Origin: Thalassia testudinum
Lineage: Eukaryota > Streptophyta > Magnoliopsida > Alismatales > Hydrocharitaceae
Reading direction: 5' to 3'
Length of the DNA stretch: 64,000 bases
Assembly (NCBI GenBank): GCA_037157565.1
Contig: JAZHRO010000062.1
Coordinates: forward strand, 8,494,001-8,558,000
The notes under the pieces are model-generated. The model was not told where the DNA came from. It was given only the letters and a program-made list of their open reading frames with translations, and made no database searches. Shown piece after piece: positions 1 through 11,991 of the stretch. How positions within the stretch are numbered: the stretch's first letter is position 1; each line of letters starts with the position of its first letter. Both the position numbers and the translations under genes were made by a program.

Positions 1-910
1 TGATCGGTTTGATCAACACTCATTTTTATGGAAACTCAAGCGAAGATCCATTCCACCACTTAGAGGACCTGAGTCGACTCACAGAAACGATTCGACCCAG
101 GAATATTGATCTTGGGATTGTTCTGATGAATTTTTTCCCATTTTCTCTGAGGGAGAAAGCTTCATACTGGTTCAAGACCATTGGGAAGCCAATTGGAACC
201 TGGTTGGAATTACGACGTGAATTCCTGCAAAAGTTCTTCCCGATCGGTCGAACGAATGCGATGAGGCGTGAGATCACGACTTTCTCCCAAGGAGCTGGGG
301 AGAAATTGCATGATGCCTGGGATCGATTTCACGACCTTCTCTGGAAACGCCCGCACCATGGCATACCCAGATGGCACCTAGCTCCGATCTTTTACCATGG
401 GCTAGATGACACACATCGGTATCTAGCCGATGCATCTAGTGGCGGGAATTTCCTCGCGAAAGACGAGAACATCGCATTTGAGTTGTTCAAATCTTTGGTG
501 GAGAACTCGATGAATGTCGCATCCATGAACCAGTTCCAACAGCCTAGTCAGCAGCGGGTTGGTGTCCATGAGGCTCACACCGAGTCTATTTGAGCCGACA
601 TGGATATCATCGTCAAGCAGTTGGATAGAATAAACTTGATCGAGAAAAAGATTAACCAAATTAGTCAGAGTCAATCTAACCTGAACTCCGCTGCTCCAAG
701 ACCCTCCTATGCACCCCGAGCCCCCCTGCTCGAGTTAATCTACTCACTTGGGATGCATCTTCTCCTTATTTACGAGATCTTGCATATCAGGATCCCGTAA
801 ACAATCCCGATCTGGCACCATATGACCAGGGTTACGCACCACCCACAGATTATAATACGTATCCCCTTGATGGATATACGTCTCATATGTCTTTGGCCTA
901 CGAGGACGTC
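1..910 (+). pseudogene. Athila-like (Ty3/gypsy) gag fragment, left arm of inverted repeat
   Basis: Codes for a retrotransposon capsid (Retrotrans_gag type) that would package element RNA in the cytoplasm. The open part is 9-593, about 194 codons. It holds the family pattern SEDPFHHLEDL, then FPFSLREKASYWF, then FLQKFFPIGRTNAMRREI, ending near DASSGGNF. It enters the window already open, so the true start lies to the left. A TGA at 591-593 replaces what is CGA in the minus-strand copy (3764-5041), a C-to-T change. Beyond it the frame continues (MDIIVKQLDRINLIEKK) and then shifts near 720. There is no zinc knuckle and no pol. Homology to the minus-strand copy stops at about 910, exactly where the inserted block begins. 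Family call is secure. Function is lost. Confidence 0.85.
906..910. repeat. possible target-site duplication ACGTC, left
   Basis: ACGTC occurs here and again at 3764-3768, directly after LTR A. It would fit a 5-bp duplication around an insert spanning 911-3763. The inverted gag arms also share this palindromic ACGT, so the match is partly expected for another reason. Confidence 0.4.
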
Positions 911-1111
911 AGTGCTATTCAAGGATACGGGCGTAATAACCCATATTCAGAGACGATCTGGCCGTACGGATGCTGGCGCCAACCCATATCCCCTTGATGT
1001 GGTCTCTGTGAATTACCAGACCAAGAGAAGTTCGGATGCTAGCGCCAACCAGAGTTATACGTCTCTGAATATGGGTTATTAGGCTTGTATCCTTGAATAG
1101 CACTGGGGGTA
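911..1111. repeat. foldback next to LTR copy A, ending in a PPT-like run
   Basis: 911-955 and 1060-1104 are inverted repeats of 45 bp with three mismatches. The roughly 100-bp loop holds a second, direct repeat (around 970-987 and 1033-1050, both containing GCGCCAACC). 1104-1111 reads TGGGGGTA and abuts the TG that starts LTR A. The same eight bases precede the 3' LTR of the complete element at 26094, so this may be a leftover polypurine tract. The origin of the foldback is not recognised. Confidence 0.6.
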
Positions 1112-3763
1112 TGATTGCACCGCAAAAATACACCTGCAATTGTGCTGTCTTATGCTATTTCCTAGCATTACCAGTGCATATTAGGTTTCCATAGTCGCAT
1201 TTGTAAAAATACATGCATGCATGAATTTTATTTGAGAGGGGAGGAGAGTGAATAAAATGGCCTCGCAATTACATTTTTCCTCAAGTGCTGCTTCGCAAAA
1301 TTTCCATCTCTATTTTTATTTCTATTTGACTTTGAAATTCTTCTTCCCGCGGCTGCAAGACATGGCACCTTCCTCCTCGTGCCATGCTCTGCAACACCTC
1401 TCCCTGCCAGCCGCATGCAGCCCCTCCCTGCCAAGCCATGCATGAGCCATGCATAGCCAGGGCATGGCTGTGCATGCTTTCCTCTTCTTTAAAAAGAACA
1501 TGGCTCCTTCTTTGCAATGGGCCTGGTCCTCCACACAAAAAAACATAGCAGCTCCACTTCTTCTCCAGGCCACCTCCTCCCCCTCTCCCTCCATACGCAG
1601 GACCTCCTCCTCTGAGGAGCCACTCTGCGGGCAGGAGTCCATCACTGTGGTGCACACCCACCACCGTGAGACCACCACCACCCAGCTCATCAAAGAGCCA
1701 GTGGGCGTGGTGGTCTTCTCTTCCCTATTTCAACTTTCCACGCCATTTCCGCCATTACCACAAAGCTTCAAGCTTTGGAGCTCAACTGGCCACCGCACGC
1801 CCCTGCAGCAGCTGGCCAAGCCCCACAGCAGCAGCAGTGCACGCAGGCCTCCAGCGCGTGCCTGTAGGCGCCCTCGCCTCCAGCTTCTTTGCGTACGCGA
1901 ACCTCTCCGCACCCATAACCAACCGGCGTACCTCTTCCGCGCACGCGCCGAGCCAGCTGCAAGCCACCCGCACTCACAGCATTGTCCGCTTCCGGTTGCG
2001 TGGCTCGCCCGGGCACTGTAGCCACTGTTCACGCTAGTCAGCGCGACACTGTGGTTACAGTGCGGTGACTGGTAAGTTTCTCACTTATCCGGTCACCCGG
2101 CGCGCCGCAACTGGCCTTCGCCCGCGCACACGTCTCGTTCCAGCGCTCGCCCGCGCGTCTGCGTGCGGTCCTCTGCCAGCTCCCGCTCCCGCCCGCATCT
2201 TCGCCCGCGTGCACCTGCGTCTGCCCGGTCCAGCTCTCCGCGCAGTGCGGTGCACTGCATTCCTTCCTCTGTGCCTACTCCCCTGCCAGCGCGCGCCTCT
2301 CTACGCACATACGTGCGTGCGTGTGCACGTGAAGCCTCAGACGTCGGCCCTGAAGACCCATACGGCTTAAGCCACCTCTTCTTCACAGTAGCGCTCTCCC
2401 TCTCTCTCTCTCACAGCACTCTCTCCCTATCTCTCTGCCAACACTTACACACACACACACTCACAGTCTCATACACACACACTCACACCTATACACTATT
2501 ATATACTTATATATATATACATATATATATTTATATACATATATATATATACTTATATCTATACATATAGTGGTACCTATATACCTAAGTATTAATATAC
2601 ATATATATATATCTATATACTTATATATTTATATATATATACATATATTTTTACATATATACATATACTTATATACATATATATATATACATATATCTAT
2701 ATATATATTATTACCTATATAACTAAGTATAAGTATAGATATACATATATATACATATATTTATACATATATATACATACATATATACATATATATATCT
2801 ATAACTATATATACATACATACATATATCTATATATACATATCTATCTACATATATATATATATTACTATATACATACACCTATATATATACATCTATAT
2901 AGTATTATATACATACATATACATACATACATATATATATACATAGATCTGTCTATACATATAGTTACATACATATATATATATACTTATATATATTTAC
3001 ATATATACCTATATATTTATAACCATATATACATATAGATATATTTACATATATACATATATATATATTTTTACATTACTTATCATACGTGGTATCGCGA
3101 GAATATCTGCACCAGTTGCTGATATTCCCCGATACACGCGTACAAAAAGCGCGGTCACACACATCTTCTGCCATCCACCTTACACTCCACGCAGCACCTT
3201 GTCCTGTTGGTTGCGTCTTTCTAGACGACGACCGACTCGACATCGTGCTACACTCCATCTCCACCTCCACCCCCACCCCTTTATACATATATAATATATA
3301 CATATATATATATACTATATTTACTTTATTTATGTTTCGCTTTCCTGTCAGTAAAAAGATAAAAAAAATATATAAAAGAGAAAAGATAATCTTTGACTTG
3401 CAGGTACTCCGTCTTGTGAATAGTAAGACCCATTTTGGAACCCTGATTTGGCTCAAAGCCAAGAACCTAATTTTGAGGGTGTGCCTTAAGGACAAGAATT
3501 ATCAGAAAAAAATCTAAATAGAAAAAATACCAAAAACACAATAAACGAATGGAAGAGAGTCATTGTAAGACAGGCGTAGAAACTTGACTTCTAACCCCAC
3601 TTCCCTGAGTTCGACCCTGGGCCTAAAAGTGACCAAGATAAAATCAAGTAGGCCAGGTAAAAAAATTTTTGTGAAGAGATGGTTAGGCTCGATTTAGGTT
3701 AACCACTATACACATTTCAACGATAAAATCATCATATTAACACACCTATCCGAGTCTACACCA
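1112..3763 (+). mobile_element. LTR copy A (same family as 12135-14446 and 26094-28304)
   Basis: About 2.65 kb, beginning TGATTGC and ending CACCA. It is homologous along its length to the two LTRs of the complete Athila-like element. In order it shows: a GCATGCATG-rich start; a GC-rich part with the two conserved hairpins (2014-2062, then the GGTGACTGG/CCGGTCACC pair just after); a (TA)n tract at about 2496-3090; then a U5-like end with CTGAGTTCGACCCTGG at about 3604. No PBS follows it, so it is a solo LTR or the 3' LTR of a lost element. A PPT-like run precedes it. Long Tyr/Ile reading frames inside are only the TA repeat. Confidence 0.85.
2496..3090. repeat. (TA)n/(TACA)n microsatellite tract inside LTR A
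   Basis: About 600 bp almost wholly of TATATA and TACATA units. The matching tract is shorter in the other two copies (about 13325-13790 and 27305-27640), so this tract changes length between copies of one LTR family. Confidence 0.9.
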
Positions 3764-5041
3764 ACGTCCTCGTAGGTCGAAGACGTTTGAGACATATATC
3801 CATCAAGGGGAAACATATTATAGCCTGCGGGTGGTGCATAACCTTGGTCATATGGTGCCAGATCGGGATTGTTTACGGGATCCTGATATACAGGATCTCG
3901 TAAATAAGAAGATGCATCCTGAGTGAGTAGATTAACTTGAGCTGGGGGGCTCGAGGTGCATAGGAGGGTCTTGGAGCAGTAGAGTTCAGGTTAGATTGAC
4001 CCTGACTAATTTGGTCAATCTTCTTCTCGATCAAGTTTATTCTATTCAGCTGCTTGACGATGATATCCATGTTGGCTCGAATAGACTCGTTGTGAGCCTC
4101 ATGGACACCAACCTGCTGCTGACCAGGCCGCTGGAACTGGTTCATGGACGTAGCATTCATCGAGTTCTCCACCAAAGATTCGAACAACTCAAATGCTCTA
4201 TTCTCATCTTTCGTGAGGAAATTTCCGCCACTAGATGCATCGGCCAGATACCGATGTGTATCATCCAGTCCATGGTAAAAGATCTGAGCTAGGTGCCATC
4301 TGGGTATACCATGGTGCGGGCATTTCCTGATGTCATGAAATCGGTCCCAGCCTTCATGCAACTTCTCCCCAGCTCCTTGGGAGAAAGTCGTGATCGCACG
4401 CCTCATCGCGTTCGTTTGACCGATTGGGAAGAACTTTTGTAGAAATTCAAGTCATAATTCCGGCCATGTTCCAATTAGCTTCCCAATGGTCTTGAACCAG
4501 TATGAAGCTTTGTCCCTCAGAGAAAATGGAAAAGCTTCATCAGAACAATCCCAAGATCAATATTCCTGGGTCGAATCATTTCTGCGAGTCTACTCAGGGC
4601 CTCTAAATGCTGGAATGGATCTTCGCTTGTGTTTCCATAAAAATGACTGATGATCAAATCGATCACATTGGGCTTGAGCTCAAACGCATCTTCGCCTGCG
4701 AGAATCTTGACTAAGGGTGCGACGATCGGTGCGGCTTGATCATCGAAATCTCAGTTGTTCTCCTAACGGTGGATGCTGCATTCTGTCAAGCGTCGTCAAA
4801 ATACGATCCATGCTCTACTGATGCCGCTCCTCAGATTCAACAACCCGGGCCTCCAGACGAGCCATTGGGCCAGATTACCAACGTCCTGATCCGGTCTATG
4901 TCCAGGTCCAGGATTAGCCATTGCGGCTATGGGACTAGAAGAAGTGGGGGGAGAAGATGGTCCTGGCGAGGTGACTTGCCTCCTTGGGAATGGCTCCCAA
5001 GGTCCAACCAGTTGAGGTCTAAGTGACCTCCTTCCTTGCAT
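3764..5041 (-). pseudogene. Athila-like gag, minus strand, right arm of inverted repeat
   Basis: The same gag as at 1-910, on the opposite strand. The N-terminal part is an open stretch at 4796-5041 (minus), Pro/Gly rich and with a stop at its end. The capsid core then continues in several frames, with the longest open stretch at 3873-4406 (177 codons: RRAITTFSQGAGEKLHEGWDRFHDI, continuing to NFLTKDENRAFELFESLVENSMN). A frameshift lies near 4540, where the FPFSL motif is broken. It reads away from the PBS at 6440-6457 and the LTR at 6460-9172, so it is the gag of that minus-strand element. Its end near 3769 coincides with the end of homology in the left arm. Confidence 0.82.
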
Positions 5042-6439
5042 ACACCACCCAACCCTGGGTTGGTGTAGCCAAGCCAGACAAGGCTAAGGCCCTGTTAATC
5101 AGATGGTCCTTATGATCTTGTGACCAGATTTTTTGTTTTAAGTTCGAATTTCTAAAGAAAAATTCATCGTACAACCGAATGAAAGTGATTCCTACCTCTC
5201 AAGCTAACCCAACCAAGAGGTTGAAAGTATCCATTAGTATGACAATGAATTCGGGTTGATTTCGTGTTTTAGAATTAATTTTTAGCCCATTTTTCTTCAG
5301 TTGGGGTTTGTGGCGAGTGACCCATAAGGTGACCAAGCTCACCGACTTGATTAAGTATAATCTAGCCCAAATGTAGTCTCTAGATTGTAACCGTAAAGAT
5401 GTAACCTAGGATTCATGCAATTCTAGGGTTTTTTTTTTGTTCTTTTGTTTTGTTCTTCTTCAGCAGACCACAAGCATAAAACTAGTTCTCTAAACAAAAT
5501 TGGAATCCAATTAAATTGAAATTTAGCGAGTATATTCCTTTTTTAATTATCTTTTCATAAAATTATTTTTTTGTAATTTTTACTATTTCAACTGAATTTA
5601 TAGAGATTTGTAAATGTCAAGGGGTTAGATCTAGAATTTTGACCCCTAATGGGTTTTTCAAATTGAAACAGTATCAATTTCCAAAAATTTGGAAAAAATA
5701 TAAAAATTAAAACCATTGAGATCAGCTTTCAAACCTCACCATTTTTAGTCAAAATAGATTCGCAGGTTGCTCGAAATTACTTTTTGAATTTTGAAAAATC
5801 TCAAATCTGGGTCAGTCTGACCCCCTTGCACTTCATGAATTTTTAAAAATTTTTACTTGGAATTTTTTTAAATGAATGGTGGTGTTTGAAAGATGGTTTG
5901 AAAATGAAGTTCTAGCCCAAATTTCAGAAATTTTCGCTCATTAATTTCTCGACAATTGAATTTTTAAAATGAACTTTGAATTCTAGCCGAAAATCAGAGA
6001 ATGGTGGAGAGGCTTTTAAAAGATGTTTGAGTTTAAAATTCAAATTTTCCACCAAATTTTTTTTTTCAAAAAATTTTGAAAAGGTTTTTTTTCTTTTCAA
6101 AAAATAAATTTTTTTTTCAAAAGATTTTCAATTTTTTTTTACTTTCTCAAAACTAAGCTAGGATTCAAAAAGAAGCCTAATCTAACTACCAAGATTTTTT
6201 TTCTTCTTTTTCACGAAAATAAATAGGTTTTTTTTTTACATTTCTAGAAGGAAATCTAACCTAGGGTTCAAAAAAAAAAAACCTAATCTAAGGCAGAATG
6301 ATGTGCACCTAGAATTTTTTTCTACACTCGTGTGCACAGATCCCATTTTTTTTTCTGTCTTTCCTTCATATCCAAAGACAAGCAGAGGGAGATTTGTCAC
6401 TGATAGCTCAAAAGACCAAAATCAAAAAATGACGTTGCC
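5042..6439 (-). other. untranslated leader of the minus-strand element
   Basis: About 1.4 kb of AT-rich sequence with many T runs between gag and the PBS. No convincing coding frame is seen. A palindrome around 5041-5067 (TACACCACCC ... GGGTTGGTGTA) lies at the gag-proximal edge. The position fits the long 5' leader usual in Athila-like elements. Confidence 0.55.
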
Positions 6440-6457
6440 TCCTCGGCAATGACGCCA
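6440..6457 (-). promoter_or_regulatory. primer-binding site, tRNA-Asp type (minus strand)
   Basis: Minus-strand TGGCGTCATTGCCGAGGA differs at three positions from the perfect complement of the plant tRNA-Asp 3' end. It lies two bases downstream of the CTCA end of the minus-strand LTR, the expected place for priming minus-strand DNA. Confidence 0.75.
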
Positions 6458-7259
6458 TTTGAGAGTATCTGTTTTCGCGCATTTTAAAGTCGTCGGAAAT
6501 AGTAGTATAGTCGCGCTAAACGTTCGTCGAAAATAATTTCTAAAGATAATGAAACTTTGAGTCCTGGTTGTTCGTCTATAGGAGGCGTTTATGCAAATCT
6601 GAAATCGATCTTTTCCGCTCTACTTGTTTAAAATCACACGATGGTTTCTAATCGTCGGATCAAAGTTTTGCCACTTTCATTATGAACCCTGATTATGTGC
6701 GCATGTGTTAGATAGTTGACAAGGGTGAAAGTGTGAGTTTCAGTATGCACGATTCTAGTTATATGGTGGTTGTTTACGGAAAATGCATTAATAGTTAAAT
6801 CCTCAATATTTTCTAGCACCGACATGTTGGTTGCAATAGATAATATTCAAAATAGACGCCATTTGAGAGGATCTGTTTTCGCGCATTTTAAAGTCGTCGA
6901 AAATAGTAGTATAGTCGCACTAAATGCTCGTCAAAAATAATTTCTAAAGATAATGAAACTTTGAGTCCCGGTTGTTCGTCTATAGGAGGCGTTTATGCAA
7001 ATCTGAAATCGATCTTTTCCGCTCTACTTTTTTAAAATCGCACGATGGTTTCTAATCGTTGGATCAAAGTTTTGCCACTTTCATTATGAACCCTGATTAT
7101 GTGCGCATGTGTTAGATAGTTGACAAGGGTGAAAGTGTGAGTTTCAGTATGCACGATTCTAGTTATGTGGTGGCTGTTTACAGAAAATGCATTAATAGTT
7201 AAATCCTCAATATTTTCTGGCACCGACATGCTGGTTGCAATAGATAATATTCAAAATAG
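6451..7259. repeat. tandem duplication of LTR end plus first bases of the PBS
   Basis: 6451-6854 and 6855-7259 are near-identical direct copies (about 404 bp). Each begins with GACGCCATTTGAGAG, so on the minus strand each unit ends with the LTR terminus followed by TGGCGTC, the start of the PBS. Only the unit at 6451 continues into the rest of the PBS. Confidence 0.88.
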
Positions 7260-9172
7260 GCAACTTTGATCACATAAAATATATTGCAATCAATATGCTC
7301 ATGGTGATTCTCAACACAGATATATATATATATAAATATTTCTTTCATTCATTCATTCAAGAGGGTGTTTACAACATGGAATTAGAGGAAAGCTTAAAAA
7401 CATTAATTTAGCTAATAGAAAATGATCGCATAGAGGAATCTATGGGTCGATTTTGCATCCATCATTGGGGGAGAGTAAAGAGCTACACTAGTAAGCAGTA
7501 AATAAAAGCATGTCAATATGAAGAACTTAAGCTAATCTAGCAGAAAGGAGGGCATTCGGAGGTGGTCTCCAATGGCCTTTGAGTGGTTGAGAGGAGAAGG
7601 AAGGGCGACCAATGGTGCTTAGGCCGGCCCTTGGAGAAAGGTTGGAGAGGTGATCCAGCATCCTGGTGTGGAGATGGTGGTGGCCATGGTGAGCAACTCG
7701 TGTAGGTGAAGTGGAGGTGAATGTAGCTAACCTAAATGAAAGAGAATAAAGGAAAGAGATGGATGAATGCCCTAAATGGGTTGGGTGCAAATGGCCACTC
7801 CTTAGGTCTTTTTATAGACCTAAGGGAGACTCTCTAGAGAAGTATGGAACTCTCTAGAGAGGGCTCTAAGAGTGGCTGGCCATGGTGGTTCTTAGATCCA
7901 CAAAAAGTGGATCTCAATTTGAATGGCTCTTGGTTGCTAATTTTGGCAACCAAGAGTGGTGCCACCTTTGGAAGAACCTTGAATACTCTAGGTTGTGTGG
8001 GAGTGCGTGAGTGGGTGTGTGTGTGTGTGTGGTTGTGCCCTAGGTGTCTAAGTGATATAGGTTAGGTCCTACGGGGTTTAGGTTGGTGTAGGCCTTAAAG
8101 TAGGGTTGCAAACCTAATTGCTAAGGGGGAATTACAATTAAACTTAACACAAGTTTAATTGAATGGCTGTGAACCTAATTTAGAGTGAAATAACTCAATT
8201 AGGTTGGGCTTAGGTCAATTGGACTCTCACTGAGTCGAATTGGACTTGTATGGGTTGAGATCTGAGCTCAATTTGACCCTATGAGTCCAATTGACTAGGT
8301 AATGGTAATTGACTATGATCTAAGTTAATTAGGTTTAGTGAGGACCTAATTAGGTCCTTAGGGAGGTCTAGAGGTGATGTACTAGGGTTAGGGCACCTTA
8401 ATTTAGGTTCCTATGGGGTTGGAATTGGGTTTAGGGAGCTAGAGATCCAAGATCAAGGCTTGAATATCAAAACAGGAACCAGATGTCCAATAATAGCATT
8501 AGACGACTTATACTAAAAAATCAGAAGTCCAGACTTCAATCCTGGATGTCTAATCAGAGTTAGGAAAGATTCTAGGTTCTGTCTTGGGTATTCTGCAGAA
8601 ATTGGATATCTGACCAAGTGTCTGGACGTCCAATAACACTGCAGAATGGGTTTAAGGTGTGCGGGAGTTGGCTAGGGGTTCTGGACATCCTATAACTCAT
8701 TTGGATGTCCAAATAGAGGTTGGAATTAGGGTTTTATGGTTTTTTAGGGTGTGGTGACCTAATCTAATGGTTGCTAAGGCTTGGGGAGGCTTCTGGGCTA
8801 TCCTAGGGCTTGGATGGACCTAAGTTCTTCACATTTTACTACTTTATTCCTACTTAATAGAATATCATACCTTAACTCCCTTACATTATTGTCTACTACG
8901 TCTTATTTTAGGTCTTCCGCTCTAGCTCTATTGTAACACCAATTATTCTTCTGATCCAGCTTTAGATCCAGCTTCAGATCTACCTTCTGATCAGCTTATT
9001 ACCTGTAATTGACATAATGCACCTAATTAGCACATTATAGCATTATTTTATGCATAACTAAAAGAAAGCAGTAAAGATGCAAATAATGCTTATGCATGCA
9101 CGAATTGTCTTAACTTATGCTAAGTCCTAGCCTAATTTAGGTCAATTAAGACCTATGATTGCTGCGCAATTA
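6460..9172 (-). mobile_element. 5' LTR of minus-strand Athila-like element
   Basis: Homologous, in reverse, to the solo LTR at 29820-32156. The LTR starts on the minus strand at 9172 (TAATTGCGCAGC, a probable TG-to-TA change) and ends in CTCA at 6460, followed by the PBS. Length is 2.7 kb, or about 2.3 kb without an internal 404-bp tandem duplication. It keeps a TATA box inside an inverted repeat (7800-7826), a second hairpin at 7927-7956, and several TGGACGTCC/AGATGTCC-type palindromes at 8470-8710. Confidence 0.82.
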
Positions 9173-9607
9173 GCCGCTCTCCAAGTGATCGTCGAGGGGG
9201 ATTCTTATCACCTATCTCTATCTTTTCACTTTTGTAGTGTAGTTTTCTTGCTTTCATAGTTGTAGAAACATTTAATCAGAAATATATGATTGTTCCTTTC
9301 TCTCTCTCTCTGCATTATTTTTGTAAGTAGATAAAGTTTTCATCAATCTAATCTCTTGCTTGATAAAAATACAAAAAAATTATAAAAGATAAAAATGAAA
9401 AAAAAGAAATAAAACTGAAATGAGGAATTTTCAAACTAAACATTCGCCTCCTCGTGTTCGACCCGAGACTCACCTTTCGAGTTTCGATTATAAATATTAT
9501 CTGATCGATGGATTTTCTTGTGAATTGAACTACGACGATGGGTTTCTAAACTCAAACCTTTTCACGACGAATCTCCGCTCCATCAAGTAGCAACCATCAC
9601 TTTATCA
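9173..9607 (+). mobile_element. probable R-U5 end of another LTR
   Basis: Noncoding. It contains CGTGTTCGACCCGAGACTC (about 9453-9471), like the TTCGACC block near the end of the other LTRs here, and ends TTTATCA at 9607. Athila pol coding sequence starts immediately after (9608). It is best read as the tail of an LTR inserted into the outer pol, with its front displaced by the minus-strand element. Its family is not resolved. Confidence 0.45.
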
Positions 9608-10440
9608 ACTCCAAACCAAAACCAGGCAGGATTAAATTCTATTACCACCCGTAGTGGCAAGACAACTTAGGTTCCACCCTATCCAAGCCACTCTTAGCCT
9701 GGTAGTTCAGAGCCTAACTGTAGAATGGTTATCCAAGACATCCCTATCCCAAATCCAGAATCTGAACCAATCCTAAAGGATCCTACAGAGGTTCCATTTC
9801 CTAAGGCTTTATCGAAAGGAAAAAGGAATCCCAAACCTGTGGTACTTTGAGGAAGATCTAGTCAAGCTCTTTGAGCAAGTCCAGATAAATATCCCCTTGA
9901 TGGATGCGATCTGCCACGTACCAGCATACGTGAGATTTCTAATGGATTTATGTACACCTAAGTGTTACCTACGAACCAAAGATAGGAGTCCAATCGTATT
10001 GTCTGAGCAAGTCAGCTCGATCATTTTGAGCAAGCTCTCGCAAAAAGCAAAAGATCCTAGCACCCCTTTGATCTCCTGCAAAATTGGTGATCTAGTGTTT
10101 GATCGAGCATCATTAGATTTAGGAGCCTTCATAAACTTGATACCTACATCCCTACTGGACCATTCCGAGGAAACTGAGCTCAAACCAGCAGAGGTGACTT
10201 TGCAGTTAGCAGACCGATCAATCAAGTCACCTAGAGGAATTCTCGTGGATGTTCTGGTTCGGATTCATGATTTCTACTTCCTAGTGGACTTTATTGTATT
10301 AGATATGGATACTCTCGAGAATATAAAGAATACACCAATTATTTTAGGAAGACCATTCCTAGCCACAGCTAGGGCAAATATAAACTGCGAAGAGAGCCAG
10401 ATCGAATTAAAATTCAGGAACCAAACATTGAAGATTTGAT
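9608..10440 (+). pseudogene. outer Athila-like element: gag-pro junction and aspartic protease
   Basis: Starts with the conserved pre-protease motif SITTRSGK (about 9635-9660). It then gives a protease domain, open from 9897 to 10439 (180 codons). The catalytic motif is DLGAFINLIP; DLG in place of D-T/S-G is usual in Athila proteases. Family blocks follow: LQLADRSIKSPRGI, FYFLVDFIVLDMD and ILGRPFLATARA. The enzyme would cut the Gag-Pol polyprotein. A frame break precedes 9897 and a TGA ends the frame at 10440. The gag part is missing here because of the insertion to the left. Confidence 0.82.
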
Positions 10441-11991
10441 ATATACATTCAAGGCCCAGAAAGGAATTAATTGTGGGGCAATTGAGCAAGTTTACAACAT
10501 CGGTTCTGTGATTGAGGACCCACTTCTAGATGAAAACCTGATTACCCCTGATCCTCAATCCTAAGAAGATCATGCCCCACAAATAGAGGAGCCTAAATTG
10601 ATCCAGATTCACCGACAGCTCCCACCTTATCTTTTGAGGCCCAACCCAAACCTCCTTCTTCTGCTGATAACCTAGTTATGGAGTTGAAACCTCTTCCCGG
10701 TCATTTGAAATTTGTCTTCTTGGGTTCTAATCAAACGTTTCCTGTGATCATCAATTCCTAACTCACATTTGATCAAGAAAAAAAGATGATTTTTGTCCTC
10801 TAATAACATGGGAGAGCCATTGGATGGACTCTCAATGATTTGACTGGTATCAGTCCCTCATATTGCATACACCGTACCTACACTGAAGAGGGATCATGAC
10901 CATCCTAAGAGATGTAGAGAAGACTCAATCCAAATCTACAGGAGGTCGTGAAAAAGGAGATTATCAAATGTTAGATGTTGGGATCATCTACCCAATCTCC
11001 GACAGTTGCTAGGTGAGCCCGATCCAGGTTGTGCCTTAAAAGGCAGAGCTCAGTATTATCACGACTGAATCCGGAGAGACCATCCCAACCCGCATCGCGA
11101 ATTCATGGAGAGTCTGCATTGATTACCGAAGACTGAATGCTTCCACGAAGAAAGATCATTTTCTACTACGATTTATTGATCAGATTCTTGAGAAATTTGC
11201 AAGAAATTGATTCTTCTATTTCTTGGATGGTTACTCCAGGTATCATCAAGTGGAAATTCATCCAGAGGATCAGGAAAAGACACCTTTACCTGCCCTTACA
11301 ATACGTACGCATTCTGTAGGATGCCTTTTGGGCTATGCAATGCACCTACCACCTTTCAGCGGTGCATGCTAGCCATATTCTTCAACACAGTAGGTAGATA
11401 CCTTGAAGTATTCATGGACGACTTCTCAATATTTGGTGAATCTTTTAATGAGTGCCTCTTGCATCTAGTCCAAATCCTCAAAAGATGCATTGATGTGAAC
11501 CTAGTGCTCTCCTGGGAAAAGAGCCGCTTTATGGTTCCCGAAGGCATCGTCCGGGGACATCTTGTTTTTAAGAGAGGTATTCAAGTCGACCAAGCCAAGG
11601 TGAATTTTATTTCAAAACTTCCTGTGCCTAACTCGGTCAAAGATATCAGATCCTTCCTGGGTCACGTGGGTTTTTATTGCCGATTCATATCTAATTTTTC
11701 CAAGAACGCATGCCTTTTGACGAACCTCCTCTCAAAAGACATGCCTTTCGAGATGACGAGTGAGTGCATTCACATATTTGAGATCCTGCGTGACCGAGTC
11801 ACCCAAGCACCAATCCTGCAATCCCTTGATTGGTCTCAACCCTTAGAGATCATGTGTAATGCATCTGACTACGCAGTGGGAGCGGTGTTAGGGCAGAAAA
11901 TTGATGGGAAACCCATGGTCATATATTACGTCAGCAAGACATTAGACGAGGCTCAGTGTAACTACACAATTACAGAGAAAGAGCTGCTGGT
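10441..11991 (+). pseudogene. outer Athila-like element: reverse transcriptase and start of RNase H
   Basis: Would copy element RNA into DNA. Stops and shifts scatter 10441-11206. From 11207 to 11991 the frame is open: PFGLCNAPTTFQRCM, the catalytic FMDD at 11411-11422, then [24 protein letters not shown] (thumb/connection), then the start of RNase H. There the usual MCDASD reads MCNASD, so the first catalytic Asp is Asn (GAT to AAT). The sequence breaks off after EKELL at 11991, where the non-autonomous element is inserted. The RNase H frame resumes at 38763 with [16 protein letters not shown]. Confidence 0.88.
11987..11991. repeat. target-site duplication CTGGT (left) of the 11992-38762 element
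   Basis: CTGGT here pairs with CTGGC at 38763-38767, one mismatch. Removing the insert plus one copy rejoins the outer RNase H codons in frame. Confidence 0.85.
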
